This document shows positions 49,251 to 60,001 of a stretch of DNA of 64,000 bases, piece after piece. Position 1 is the stretch's first letter, and every line of letters begins with the position of its first letter. The stretch comes from Rhynchosporium graminicola (taxonomy: Eukaryota; Ascomycota; Leotiomycetes; Helotiales; Ploettnerulaceae): NCBI GenBank assembly GCA_900074885.1, contig FJUW01000013.1, positions 1 to 64,000 of the forward strand. Direction: 5' to 3'. The notes beneath the pieces are model-generated. The model was given only the letters and a program-made list of their open reading frames with translations, was not told the DNA's origin and made no database searches. Both the position numbers and the translations under genes were made by a program.

Positions 49251-52200
49251 TCATTCAATGCCCGATCCACAACGAGTACACAGCATGACCAGACCTTTTC
49301 CGGTGACTTTCCGAGCACGGAAGTCCCTACCATTGCATTTTCGACAGGACAGCGAGTCGCCTTCGCTCTCCTCTCCATCTTCTATATCGCCTGAAGAGCC
49401 TTCGTCGGAACTGAGCTTGCTGATGGTACTTTCGCCACGACCCATCATGGGAGGTCTTAGATTATCTCTGTCGGGTTTCGTAGAGTCGCGTGGCGCTTGT
49501 GCTTTCCATGATGAAACGTTCCAGAATTGATATGACTTGCCAGCTGCATCGAGCCGCAAAGGATTTTCATCGGATTCTCGGTTTATGACGAAGCTAGGGG
49601 TAGGTGGCTTGTTAGGAGGGCTACTCTGGGTACCCTTCTGCCGACTCGTCATATCGGATATGCTCTGGGGAGGGCTTGTGGTTGACATGCTGGGAGAAGC
49701 ATGTGTCAAGGGTATAGAGGCATATTGTTGCTGGCGAGCCGTGCTTGCGAGATTATTTTGGGAGCTCAGAGTAGATTGAGAAGTCCTGGTGAGCTTTCCA
49801 GGAGAAACACTTCGATCACTGCGAATGGTTTTGGCGACGCTTTGAATGCTCGAATCATCTGTGATACCGTTCCGCCAAGAAAGGATATGGTCCGAATGTA
49901 AGCCAGGAGGACTTGCCAGCGATATCTGGGATTGCGAGTTCCTCCGCGAGCCGCCGGAGTTGCGGGTCATGATACTGCCAGATCTGATAACTTTTTTCGA
50001 AAATGTCGAGCTCGTCTCCCAGTGATCATTACGCCTCTTCTGGTAGGCACAGTCACATCTGAATACTTTGATGGATCCAAGATAGTCGGCTGTGACAAAG
50101 ATCAGACCATCATTGTGTGAACTTCTTGCGAGGTAGGCTGGTGTCTTTGCCGGCTCGCTGATGAAATCCGAGTGGCTTTTCTCCGAGCCGAGTGGAGGTA
50201 TTGAGGAAACATTCGATTCCTCACGGGACAGTAATGTCACAGGAGGTGGATTGCAAAGATCATATATTGGATCTCCCGATTCACTCAAGAGCTGCCGCGA
50301 AGTTGTTGGGGCTATGGCAGTTGCTGTTACCATAGCTGAGTGTGCTTCGAAGAATTCCAGAGGGCGTTTGTCCTTGTTGTTTTCCATGTCGATCTTTCCG
50401 GTGTTCCAAATGTATGACTTTCGATCCTCGCTGCCGCAGATAACGTAGCTCGCATCGTCACTGAAGCTAGCATTTATCTGGCTGCATGTATTCTCATGGC
50501 CTCTGAACTTCATTTCCAAACTTTTGTCTTTGAGGTTGTATAATCTGACTCTGGAGTCATTGCTAGTGACAAGCACTTTGACCTCGCCAGCTAAACCGTT
50601 TGGTGGATATGTCGTTGTTCGAATGCCAGTAATCTTGGAACCCTTGGCATTCTTACCTCGACTTGACCTTACATGGATTTGGCCTTGTGGATTGAGACCT
50701 GCCGTTTCATAGAACATGCACAGCCCGCTAAGCACACCGGCAATAGCTGTTTTGCCATCAGGAGTGAAGGCTACAGCTGTTATGAGATCCGGCAACTGCT
50801 TCCAAAAAGAAACAGACTTGTCTGGGATGCTCCAAAGCCGAAGGATGGAATCAAGCGAGCCCGCCAAGAAGAAACGATCGTCTCGAGGATGGAAGGCTAT
50901 CGATGTGACTGTTTAAGGGTTAGCTAGAAATTCGGGTACGGCCCTGCAGAGACGAATTCGAAAGCGATAATTCAGCAGAAGAAGTAGCTACAGCTATGGG
51001 AAATAACGAACCAAAATCTTTGTGCTTAAACGTGCAAAGGCACTCTTGCCTCGAAATATGCCATAGCCTCACTGTTTTGTCCATCGAAGACGACAAGAGA
51101 AAGTTATTCTTGCTCCAACTCAAGTCGAGTACATCCCCAGTATGTCCTTCAAATTCCCGTATTGGCGTAGACCTGAATACAGGCGCGCTCAGCCTTGCCG
51201 CTCCGGATGTACTGGACTTGAGTTCCTCTTCATACTCGTGCGACCGTCGTTCATCTGGGGTTGTGATCACAGCCCAGATCCTCACAACCTGATCTTGTCC
51301 AGCTGCCGCAAGGTACTTTCCACACTTGCTAAACTCCGTCGCCCAGACTGCACCAGTCTTGGTCGATTTCAAGATCTTGTGGGGATTTGGAAGCTCAGAA
51401 GCCGTTGCTGCTAAGCCTGGTACTTTCTCGTCACTTAGGGCATGTCTCGTACCGCTCAGCTCTTGCGCCAGGAACATTCGATCAAACTCCCTGACCTTCT
51501 TATTGTGCGCTCGAACCTTGATGTACCTCGGCGGCTCCTTATGCTGAGGAATGTATCCATTCGCGCCAATATCGGAGGAGAAAACATGCGCATTCATCTA
51601 CGTAACGGGGGCGTTAGTAATAGCCATATCAAAGAGTGTTGTGAAAAAGGATAAGTAACGTCTCGAGATTATCTGTAGCATCGAAGAAGTGAATCTTCTG
51701 GGCTGCCCCGTTACCTACGCCTTCTGTACGCTGGTCCTCTTGCTCTGATTCATCGTCGTCGATGTCTACGGACTGGTCTTTCTTCTTGCCTCCTATTATG
51801 GAAAATCTGCTTAGGAAGGACACGCCCTTCCTGCGGTATTCATGTTAGCTTCCAAGCCGTAGTCATAAGCAAGCCACCTGAATCCAAATGATTCGAAATT
51901 TTTACGATAAGCAAGCAGCAAGGCGCTTGTGAGCCAGTATGGCACTTACTTCTTCTCTTTACCAAGATTACTTTCGCTACGATTCATCTCCGGCGTCAAC
52001 TGCATGCCACCTGTTGGTGGTTCAGGGCTGATCGGACTTGTAAGCTCGGTATTTGGACTTTCTGGTCCACCAGCATTACGCAGCTTCAGGGGGATCGTGT
52101 TCTCTGTATTCATCCTTTTCAAAATATGCTAAAGTATAGCATTAGCAAGTTCTCATTCGCAATATACCCCCGCGCAACATCTTCCTTTGTGATGTCAGGA

Positions 52201-52616
52201 CTATGGCGGAGAACATACGTGAGAGAGAGGATCGATAGCAGTCGTTGGACGTAGTTGCTGTAGAGAAGGATTGGATGTATTGCTCTCTCTACTCGGAGTG
52301 TTTCGTAACAGGTTATTGTTGATTGGTTGCTTCTTGCTGTTGGATGCATTGTTGCCTGTTTTGAGAGCTACCGTCAGCATGAGTGTGAGCAAGATCAGTA
52401 GCAGAAGGCATAGCATTTCACCATCTCGAGGATAGGCTGGTATGAAGGCTATATCTTATAAACAAGACAAGATAGATAAGTATTACCTTCTGACGAAGTC
52501 GCAGACTTCGGCCTTGCCGTTTGCCCGCCATCCGTTGCTGTAGAGGGGGAGTCGAGAGCGGTGCCGTCAGGATGTTGTGAATCGGTCACCTTGATCTTTG
52601 GCAGAGCATCAGACAT
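49251..52616 (-). CDS. WD40 repeat protein, WDR44 / Dgr2-Laf1-like, with C-terminal zinc ribbon
   Basis: Six exons, 52616-52487, 52355-52219, 52128-51950, 51830-51719, 51597-51012 and 50908-49251, close in frame to 933 residues. The first 186 residues are disordered and Ser/Asn/Pro-rich. A conserved block EPPRYIKVRAHNKKVREFDR precedes the WD40 propeller from about residue 267 (AVWATEFSKCGKYLAAAGQD...VRIW; GHTGDVLDLSWSKNNFLLSS...VRLW; GSLDSILRLW). This arrangement is that of the yeast Dgr2/YMR102C and human WDR44 family; yeast relatives are linked to ER-plasma-membrane sterol-transfer proteins and WDR44 to Rab11. After a long Ser-rich region the protein ends in CxxC...CxxC (Cys 903, 906, 925, 928), a likely zinc ribbon. 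The exon 4 donor at 51,718 was chosen because the longer frame cannot join exon 5. Confidence 0.88.
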
Positions 52617-53100
52617 GGCAGCGCCACGATTTCCATGCGCTCATCGAAGCGTGTGACTTTATCAAGCTCCAGCCAAGCAGAGAAAGGAGCGCGTGCACTG
52701 CGCTGGTAGACTATTGAAGTCTGATTTGTGCTTTATTTCTGTAGAGCCGGCGGACTTGGTGGGGTGTGCGATATATTCCTCGCAGATTCGTGTGTTCCTG
52801 GGACGAAAGAGGGAGGGGGCGGGGGGAATCGCTGGATCGCGATGTGCGGGTGTATCGTGAACGGGCAAGTTTTGTAACAATTTCATCCTACTGTAATATG
52901 CTTCGCGAATGGGAAATTGGTTGGTTGTAATCTATTCAGACGTAAAGTAAGAACCGGGAGTCCGCTGTGAAGCTCGACTGTTTGTTCGAGTAGAGAAGAA
53001 GGTCATCAGACATTTTTGTCGCAATCATTTGTCTCATTTCGTCTGTTGATGTTGAGCTGAATGGGTGCTGGCTGGCTGGCCTTGGTCTAGTGCACTTATA
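52617..53100. promoter_or_regulatory. Upstream region of the WD40 gene, separated from its divergent neighbour by a transposon
   Basis: 484 bases between the WD40 start codon and the transposon edge. It contains a G-rich stretch (GGGAGGGGGCGGGGGG at about 52,810-52,826). Specific factor sites cannot be assigned. Before the insertion the divergent promoter shared with the deaminase gene would have been about 750 bases. Confidence 0.5.
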
Positions 53101-53105
53101 TAGTG

Positions 53106-53298
53106 ATTCTTCGGTTTGGCGTGATTCTTTAGTAAATAACGCCGGTACACCGCCTTTTGGTGTGAACCCCACCAAATATTGATGTGCTGTAATTGTCAGA
53201 ACTAGAAACCACTGAAGCTCTATGAATACTATACTGATTTGCTTCTAAACTACTTCTTTTTAAAGCTCTTGATCTATAGAGTATATATTTAGTCTGCG
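53106..53298 (+). repeat. Left terminal inverted repeat of the Tc1/mariner element
   Basis: It begins ATTCTTCGGTTTGGCGTGAT, contains GCCGGTACACCGCC, and is the reverse complement of 56,105-56,296 apart from scattered C/T and G/A differences. The motif GTGATTCTT occurs twice near the end (53,104 and 53,120), possibly transposase binding sites. Confidence 0.92.
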
Positions 53299-53469
53299 GC
53301 TATGCCTCCTAAATCTGCTTCTAAGATTAGTATAAAAGCTCAAAAAGGAAGTAAATCGACTAAACTAAGTACTCGACTACATTCTGCGCTAGTATAACTA
53401 GCTAAAATAACCCTGAAAATTAATACTAAGAGTACTGCAACTGAGTCTACTGAGCCTACTATAGACTTA

Positions 53470-53565
53470 GTTGCAGCTATAGTACTAGCTATAGTACTAG
53501 CTACAGTACTAGTACTAGTACTAGTACTAGCTATAGTACCAGCACTAGCTATAGTAAGCTAATCG
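53470..53565. repeat. Degenerate 6/12-bp tandem repeat (TACTAG/CTATAG units)
   Basis: GCTATAGTACTA units and AGTACT units alternate about eight times. The stretch is in frame within the plus-strand gene of the transposon and encodes a hydrophobic Ala/Val/Leu/Ile stretch. Confidence 0.7.
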
Positions 53566-55023
53566 ACGCCTCCACCTCTACCTGAATCGATTATACTCTC
53601 TTCTTCGCCTCCGCAGATTGTTATATGGGTTGTAGAGTTGGAAATTCGATGCTACTTAGACAGCGAGCGTATTAGTAGTACAATTGGTAGTGTTTCAAAT
53701 AAGCTAGGAGAGGAGGGATATACCTACTAATCGATTAAGGAGACTGCTAGAGAGGTAGTAGATAATACTATTAATTCAAGGGGTATTTCTAGCCTAAGAA
53801 GAGATCATACTTGCTGGTACGCTACGTATAGAGCTAATAGTAATCCGACTGAGGTAGATATTAGTAATTTAGCTGATTTCGACTATATTATTAAACGAGT
53901 TTCAAACTAGGGAGCTAAAGGTAAGGAGAAGATACTCAGACTCTAGATTTGCTTTAGTATCGTCTTAACTCCTTAGAGTATAGTTCGACCTCTATAGAAA
54001 GATCTAGTACTAGTAAAGCTTCTAATTATTGCTATTTTAAAGCGTGTATATGGAGATCTGAGAGAGGAGAGAGAGGAGGTGCTAAAGCCTAAGAAACCTC
54101 GTATAGCGATAGTATAGTTGATAGAGGAGGAGAAACTAAGCCGTTAAGCTGAAAAAGGAACCTTTAAGGAGCTCTTAACCTTAATTTAAGTACTATAGGC
54201 TTACAAAGTTAGCTCTTGTAGTTTAACTACTCGCTTTTGCTAGGTAAATAATAATAAGTACTATTACCTCTTAGGAGCTGATTTGACTCGCTGGGGCTAT
54301 GATATTGAAGAAGGAGTTACTATAATTAATAAGCTTTCTATACTTTATAGAGGAGACTTATTAAGAGAGCTTACTAGGCGTCGAGAGGCAGAAGAAGTAA
54401 AGGAGAGAAGAGGGAGGAAGTAGAAGAAGAGAGAGTCTTACTATGATTTATCTTTATCACCGGAACGTCGAACAGGAGCCTAATACCCTTTATAGACGCC
54501 TTATTGGCCTCTAAATAGCTTCCTATATTAGTACCCTATAATATAACCTCCTTAACCTCCTCCGGTATAGTCTCCTTATACTCCTAGCCTATAGGGCTAT
54601 TTTTAACCTCCGATATACCCTTAACTTAATATACCTCCTCCAGACTATGAATATCGACTGCCTGAACCTTAATTACCTCTAAATCGACTACAGAAGAGAG
54701 CTAGGAGTGAGTTTCTATCGATAGTAGATCTGCGAGAGTCGAGCCTACTGCGTAGTAGTAGTAATTCTAAGGAGGTATTATTTGCGCTGAAAACGTTTCT
54801 TTATAAGCTCTTACTACCCCCTAAAGCTTCTATAGCTTCGTAATTCGACTTCGCTATTAAGATATTTATAGAGTAAGAGTATAATATAGCTATAATATCA
54901 GAGACGACGATTAGAGAGGGAATAGAGCTTGGAATAAAAGCTAGAGTCTTAAAGGTTATAAAGATGAATTTGAAGGTATTTAAGAAGTAGTATAATTAGT
55001 AAGAAGTATAATAAACTATAGAA

Positions 55024-55062
55024 GAGGAGGAGGAGGAGGAGGAGGAGGAGGAGGAGGAGGAG
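55024..55062 (+). repeat. (GAG)13 microsatellite
   Basis: Thirteen consecutive GAG codons, in frame with the transposon's second gene, encode a poly-glutamate tail immediately before its end. GAG lacks CA/TG and so escapes RIP, which explains its perfect state. Confidence 0.95.
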
Positions 55063-55097
55063 TAGAGAGCAAATTTCTAGTAATTATAGCTATTTAT

Positions 55098-56100
55098 ATG
55101 CCTTCTTCTTCTTCTTCTTTAAGACCTTAGTACTCATAATAGCGAAAATGTGCCCTTGCTCTACGTTGAGCTTTAGCTCTAATTCTAACTATACATATAG
55201 CTAGTATTAAGAAGCTTTTAAACTCCTCCTAGGTATATTGTTTCTACCTCTAATTTCTTCTAATCTATGCCTTTAGATCTGCGAAACTCTCTTTAATTAG
55301 GTTGAAAAAGGGGTAATATAGTAGGAGATATTTAAGCTGAAGACCGAAGGTAGCGCATAAGATAGCGACTTTAGGAGCTCTATAGATAGAGGCGTTATCT
55401 ATGATAATAACTCTGATTCTAAGCTTAATATACTCTAGTAAGATACTCTTTTCAAGCTATTTAGTGAAGATCTCTATAGTGATAGAGCCTTGGAAGATTA
55501 AAGGCTGATAATACCCCCTTATAGAGTATGCTAGTAATATTAATTACCTTGTCGACCTTTTTAGAACCCTCGATACCTCTGCTGGAGCTCCTCTTAGAGC
55601 TTAACCTCTCTTTCTTTCTGCTGTACGTTCGTTATAAGTAGATTTATCGATAAAGTAAAGGTAGTGAGAATTCCAGAATACTATCTTACGCCTCTAAGTA
55701 GCGATTAATTCGTCGTTTCGTTAGGCTATAGATACTGAGAGTACTTTCTTAGTATATTTGATTCGTTTGAGAGCTTTAGAGACTTGATTAATCGATATAT
55801 CGATATCGTAAGCTTCGTAAAGGTAGGTAGTAATCTTATCTAAGTATAGATCTGGATCTCTCTCTAATAGAGCTATAATATATAGCTCTATATTATTAGT
55901 TATTACTAGCTGAGGACCTCTCCGGCGTCGATTTAGAGCTTTATCTTATTGGATTCGATGATTACGCTAGTAAATTATCTTATATGTTGTTCTATACTCT
56001 CTTGCTAAGGCGCGCAGGTTAAGATTCTCTCCTGAACGTAGTACTTGATCGATTTAGTGTGTTTTCTATGCTAGCAGATTGGGAGCTATGATATTGACGT
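55098..56100 (-). pseudogene. DDE (Tc1/mariner, DDE_3-type) transposase relic
   Basis: Minus-strand translation starts with a helix-turn-helix region (NLNLRALAREYRTTYK, then RRRRGPQLV and VSKALKRIKYTKKVLSVSIA). The catalytic core has the first aspartate in YFIDKSTYNERTAERKRG (about 55,645), the second in IIIDNASIY (about 55,390) and the third acidic position in LIKESFADLKA (about 55,290). There the expected P-I-E has become L-I-K, so the catalytic glutamate is lost by a G-to-A change. RSTRWLIL-like and GYYQPLIFQGSIT blocks lie between. Several TAA/TAG stops also interrupt it. The protein was roughly 330 residues, normal for the family. Inactive in this copy. Confidence 0.9.
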
Positions 56101-56104
56101 TATA

Positions 56105-56296
56105 GCAGACTTAATATATACTCTATAGATTAAGAGCTTTAAAAAGAAGTAGTTTGGAGGCAAATCGGTATAGTATTTATAGAGCTTCAGTGGTTTCTAG
56201 TTCTGATAATTATAGCATATTAATATTTGGTAGGGTTCATACTAAAAGGCGGTGTACCGGCGTTATTTACTGAAGAATCACGCTAAACCGAAGAAT
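56105..56296 (-). repeat. Right terminal inverted repeat of the Tc1/mariner element
   Basis: Reverse complement of 53,106-53,298. It reads GCGGTGTACCGGCGTTATTT then ACTGAAGAATCACGC toward the outer end at 56,296. Transition differences from the left repeat include GTGTGAAC against GTATGAAC. Confidence 0.92.
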
Positions 56297-56566
56297 AGCT
56301 TATACTGTAAACTGGCATCCATGTCTGACGTCGTACCAAATGATTTCCAGAATTTCCAGAACACCCGTGGAAGCATCCAAACACCGCGATTCTCTGAAAC
56401 TTCAGCCGCCAATATAGTCAGATGTCTGTGTTTGCTTACATTTGTAGCAATATTCAACAATATGGTATTTTGAGTCACTTCTAATTGAAAGTCCGAAAGA
56501 CCTATTGCTGGATTCGGCGGCTTGGCTACCAAATCGGTAGGCGGTTCTTCTACGTCGCAAGCAACA

Positions 56567-57085
56567 ATGTCCCTTCCAAGCAAGTCAGGAAGTCCACCGA
56601 ACCACATTGAATACATGCGCAGAGCTCTCGATCTGGCGCGCAACTCTCCACCCAAGCCGACGAACTATCGAGTCGGAGCTCTCCTCGTCGACTCCAAGTC
56701 AAATGCAATTCTCGCGACCGGTTACACACTCGAATGCGATGGTAATACACACGCGGAGCAATCATGCCTTATCAAACTGGCCGAAGCTTATGGACTGGCC
56801 GAAGATGCACTGGGAGATATTCTACCTGAAGGGACTGTGCTTTACACCACAGTTGAACCGTGTTTCAAGAGATTGAGCGGTAATTTGGCCTGTGTTGAAA
56901 GGATAATGCGATTGGGAAATGCCATCAAAACGGTGTACGTTGGAGTCAAGGAACCCGAGAAGTTTGTAGGAGAGAATACTGGAAGGAAACAATTGGAAGA
57001 TGCGGGCATAGAAGTGGTACTTGTGGAGGGAATGGAGAAGGAGATATTAGAAGTCGCTACGGCGGGTCATATCAAGGAATCTTGA
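56567..57085 (+). CDS. Zinc-dependent deaminase, DRAP-deaminase (Rib2 C-terminal) like
   Basis: Single exon, 172 residues, of the cytidine/deoxycytidylate deaminase fold. The zinc site has THAEQSCL (His62, with Glu64 as proton shuttle) and EPCFKRLSGNLAC (Cys99, Cys109; nine residues between, as in riboflavin-pathway enzymes). The sequence VLYTTVEPCFKRLSGN and TVYVGVKEPEKFVGEN resemble the DRAP deaminase part of yeast Rib2, which deaminates the pyrimidine intermediate of riboflavin synthesis in the cytosol. That assignment is likely but not certain; a different nucleoside-type deaminase of the same fold is possible. The ATG at 56,567 is the first in frame; the upstream frame lacks ATG. A RIP-mutated transposon ends about 270 bases upstream, so its promoter is short or altered. 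Confidence 0.85.
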   Translation: MSLPSKSGSPPNHIEYMRRALDLARNSPPKPTNYRVGALLVDSKSNAILATGYTLECDGNTHAEQSCLIKLAEAYGLAEDALGDILPEGTVLYTTVEPCFKRLSGNLACVERIMRLGNAIKTVYVGVKEPEKFVGENTGRKQLEDAGIEVVLVEGMEKEILEVATAGHIKES

Positions 57086-57648
57086 AGTGTCATCTCGGTC
57101 TCTAGACAGTGAAGATTGGAATACCAATTGTAAGACTTGATTGTGCTCGAGATGCGATCCTTCAAATGCCTCCAGCCCTCTCTGGTAGCATTTCACAGGT
57201 CGTACTCAATTAAAAATGTGTACCGTACCTACCGGCCTCTACAAACATCAACGGACTTGGCTGAAATTGGCTCTACAGGATAAAGTATTGTCCGCGATGC
57301 AGCAGGATATTCCCATGTTTCAAGGCAAGGCTGAAAGTTGTATTGGGAGTTATGCGGATAAATTTAGATACCGAGCTCCCATGGGACGCCATGTTTGTGC
57401 ATAATGTCGTCACTATATCCCTTTCCAGCAAGGCTGAAATCTTTAGGACAATAGGACAATAAGGTAGCCTTGCGAAACCTTACCTACCAACCTATCTACC
57501 CCTCTCTAGAATCTCGGAAAGAGTCTCTGCACTCCGGACCAACATCTAGTATCACTTATCTTCACAGCTAAACCAGCTCCGTAAAAGAGTTTCTACTACG
57601 ATATTCTTTGGATCCGTCGTGCACCTACTCTCAAAGTACATCGCTACA
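57086..57648. other. Intergenic region / promoter of the reductase-like gene
   Basis: No gene. It is pyrimidine-rich near 57,480-57,600, with TACCTACCAACCTATCTACC just upstream. The 62-codon frame at 57,216-57,404 has no coding character. Confidence 0.6.
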
Positions 57649-58957
57649 ATGACCGTCCTTTCAACTCTTCTTAATGCTACCAACTTCCGCAATCCATTCC
57701 TTAAGTTCGTCTCCATATACATCCCCTCGCTGCTGAATCAAGGACTGACATTGATCAGAACGCTCATCCCGTCCATAGCAACTGCTTTCGCTCTACAGTA
57801 TGTGCTTGTCTATTCTGAATTCATCATGATCTTGGTTCTGGCACTGGATATCTGCCCTATCGACCTAACTTCTTGAAATTTCACATGCTAACTTCTGTCT
57901 ATAGAGGTGCTGTAGCACTTCCATCTATCCTCGCTCAATCTGAACGATTCTATGATCTCTGTAAGAACTCTGCATCTTCTTTTTGGAACATTTCAAACAT
58001 GTCCTGTAATTGACCATTTCTAATGCCTCTCAGCTGGATCCTTAACATACCTCTCCGTCACGGCCTTGTCACTATACCTTCCCACCCTCCGTGCTCGTGT
58101 AGCAGCTTCTTTAGCTGGAACTGTAAAACCAGCCTTTCCCTCACTCCTTGCGGCCTTCACTGGTAACGGCGGTCCTCATGGTTTGAACTGGCGACAAGTA
58201 GTACTCAGTGCCGCAGTTTCAGTCTGGGCCACCAGACTAGGGACATACCTATTCCAACGTGTAGTGGCCGATGGTCATGATTCGCGATTCGATGAGATTA
58301 AGAAGTCACCTCCTAGATTCTTCGGTGCATTTGTGGCACAGGTTAGTCCGAATTCGCACGACTCCGTTGTACTCATGTTTCCATCAAGTTTATGCATATA
58401 CACATCGAAGCTGACCCGACACTTTGAAGGCAACATGGGTATCTATCTGCCTACTTCCAATTGTAGCGCTCAACTCGATCCCCCATACTATTCTCAGCAC
58501 ACTGCCACTTCTCACAGTGACCGATATCGCCGGTCTCTCCCTCTTCCTTGGTGGATTCACATTCGAAGTCCTCGCCGACCGCGAGAAGAATGCTTGGGTC
58601 CAGGCCAAAAAGCGTAAGGAGCATGATGAAGACTTCCTCACCTCGGGTCTGTGGAGCAAGTCGCGTCACCCCAACTACTTTGGAGAGAGCACGCTATGGA
58701 CCGGTATTGCCGTCACAGCTGCAGGTGTGCTCGCAAGTAATGTTGGGTTGAGGGGCATGGGGCTCAGTGGTCTGGGAAGTGTTGGACGCTTGGCTGGATT
58801 GGGGATGTGTGCTGCAAGTCCAGCTTTTGTGACTTTCTTGTTGTTGAAGGTCAGTGGAGTGCCGTTGAGTGAGAAGAAATATGATAAGAGATACGGCGAT
58901 CGCAAGGATTATCAGGAGTGGAAGAAGAATACGCCTATGTTTGTGCCAAAGCTCTAA
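57649..58957 (+). CDS. Steroid 5-alpha-reductase-like membrane protein (DUF1295 family)
   Basis: Four exons, 57649-57797, 57905-57960, 58034-58341 and 58430-58957, give 346 residues. Multiple hydrophobic segments occur along the protein (for example LSVTALSLYLP near 75-90, VSICLLPIVALNSIP near 175-190, DIAGLSLFLGGFTFEVLADR near 203-222, and a Gly/Leu-rich pair near 262-310). The family signature is WSKSRHPNYFGE, with RHPNYFGE at residues 250-257, followed near the C-terminus by KKYDKRYGDRKDYQEWKKNT. Relatives are ER or peroxisome-type membrane oxidoreductases that use NADPH on sterol or fatty substrates, but fungal members of this subgroup have no proven substrate. The ATG at 57,649 follows a CAACA-type context. 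All exon joins keep frame. Confidence 0.9.
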
Positions 58958-59974
58958 GATGGGCTTAGAAGGAAGATGGAAGATGGAAAGCTGGGTACTG
59001 TTGCTAGGATGTATATAAGTTGCGTGTGAATATGGCAGCAGTACAGAGGAGCGCTTGCTTCATGTATGAAAATTGGCGGGACGCAAATATATCATTTGCT
59101 TCAACTCGTCGCACATGGTTGGTGACTTTGGTTCGCATCGTGACCCTGGTTCGCTTAACCCAAAGCCCGTCAGCGTCAACAACAACAGTACGAATCCCTC
59201 GCAATGTCCTAGTTCCGAAAACAAAGACGTTTGACCTAAAGACAAGGCTTGGAAACATCGGTCCAAGTTGACAAAGCCAAGAAGTAACTTGAAAACAATC
59301 ATTCTTACAAGACTCCCACGTGAATCAATGATCTTGAAGCGAGCCATTGACGTAACCAGAGAGGCTCATGAGCCGAGGGAAACCACAGGATCAGGCAAGG
59401 TAATCAACCCCTTTACTGAAAGTCGTTCTATAGATCCTACGTTTCACCCAATGATACATAGGACGCAAGCAAAAGCTGACGGCCCTTCCACTATAAGAAA
59501 CACAAGTTAGCAAGTCCAAAAGCCTCGATTCTGACGTCGCTGCCGAAGATTCCGTCCCATTGTTGACCACTTGACCACCACTCAAAGCCAGACAGCCGGG
59601 CCGGAAGATTCAGGGCATCCGCATCATGGCGAGAACCTTGAATCCCCATCTCGATCTCGGGATTTGTTCTAGATCAATAGCGGCCAAGACGTTGACATCA
59701 TGACTGTTAATAAATACAAGGCTATCCTTTCAATTGTTTTGAAAAGCAGTAGTGACCGTTAAGTTAAGCATCAATAATGATATATCCTATAGCAAGAGAA
59801 TCTCACACGAAACCTTAATAAGTCGTCGGTTCATGCACAGTCTGAAGCTCCCGCGAGGTTAGGCTAGGCAGGCCCTGACAGCGAAGACTTGAGATGAGAT
59901 CATCGAGTCTCCACTACCATAAGTTCCTGACGGAGGTGTTCATCAGATCGTGCCGGCATGATGTGGGATGGGAA

Positions 59975-60001
59975 TTGAGGTTTGAGGTTTGAGGTTTGAG
60001 G
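59975..60001. repeat. Heptamer microsatellite (TTGAGGT)n
   Basis: Nearly four perfect copies of TTGAGGT in tandem, in intergenic DNA between the reductase-like gene and LCB2. Confidence 0.9.

Larger units (their letters stand above)
53302..55083 (+). pseudogene. Second gene of the DNA transposon, unknown function
   Basis: From an ATG just inside the left inverted repeat (MPPKSASKISIKAQKGSK), one frame runs about 594 codons without any indel to TAG/TAA at 55,078-55,083. Nearly all its internal stops are TAA or TAG where Gln codons fit. The N-terminus is basic and Lys/Ser-rich. A short-motif repeat then encodes Ala/Val/Leu/Ile (53,470-53,565). Residues about 110-230 look globular (WVVELEIRCYLDSERISSTI, DYIIKRVSN). 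Then come a region with LLGADLTRWGYDIEEGVTII, a Pro/Tyr-rich part (about 385-450), and a terminal run of 13 GAG codons (poly-Glu). I recognise no family. Perhaps an accessory DNA-binding or regulatory protein of the transposon, by position only. Confidence 0.65.
53101..56300. mobile_element. Tc1/mariner-type DNA transposon with two convergent reading frames, RIP-mutated
   Basis: A 3.2-kb element bounded by inverted repeats of about 190 bp (53,106-53,298 and 56,105-56,296) that differ almost only by transitions. It carries a DDE transposase relic on the minus strand and a second frame on the plus strand, meeting tail to tail near 55,085-55,100. The terminal ATTCTTCGG is exact at both ends. TA dinucleotides flank both ends (TATA/TATAC), but the exact outer base is unclear because the outermost 6-8 bases differ. 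Stops in both genes are TAA/TAG, consistent with RIP. It is inserted in intergenic DNA between divergent genes. Confidence 0.92.

Noticed and set aside
51598..51718. Longer exon 4 of the WD40 gene (continuing DATDNLET)
   Set aside because: No donor in that extension joins to the acceptor before 51,597 without creating a stop; the GTAGGT donor at 51,718 keeps frame.
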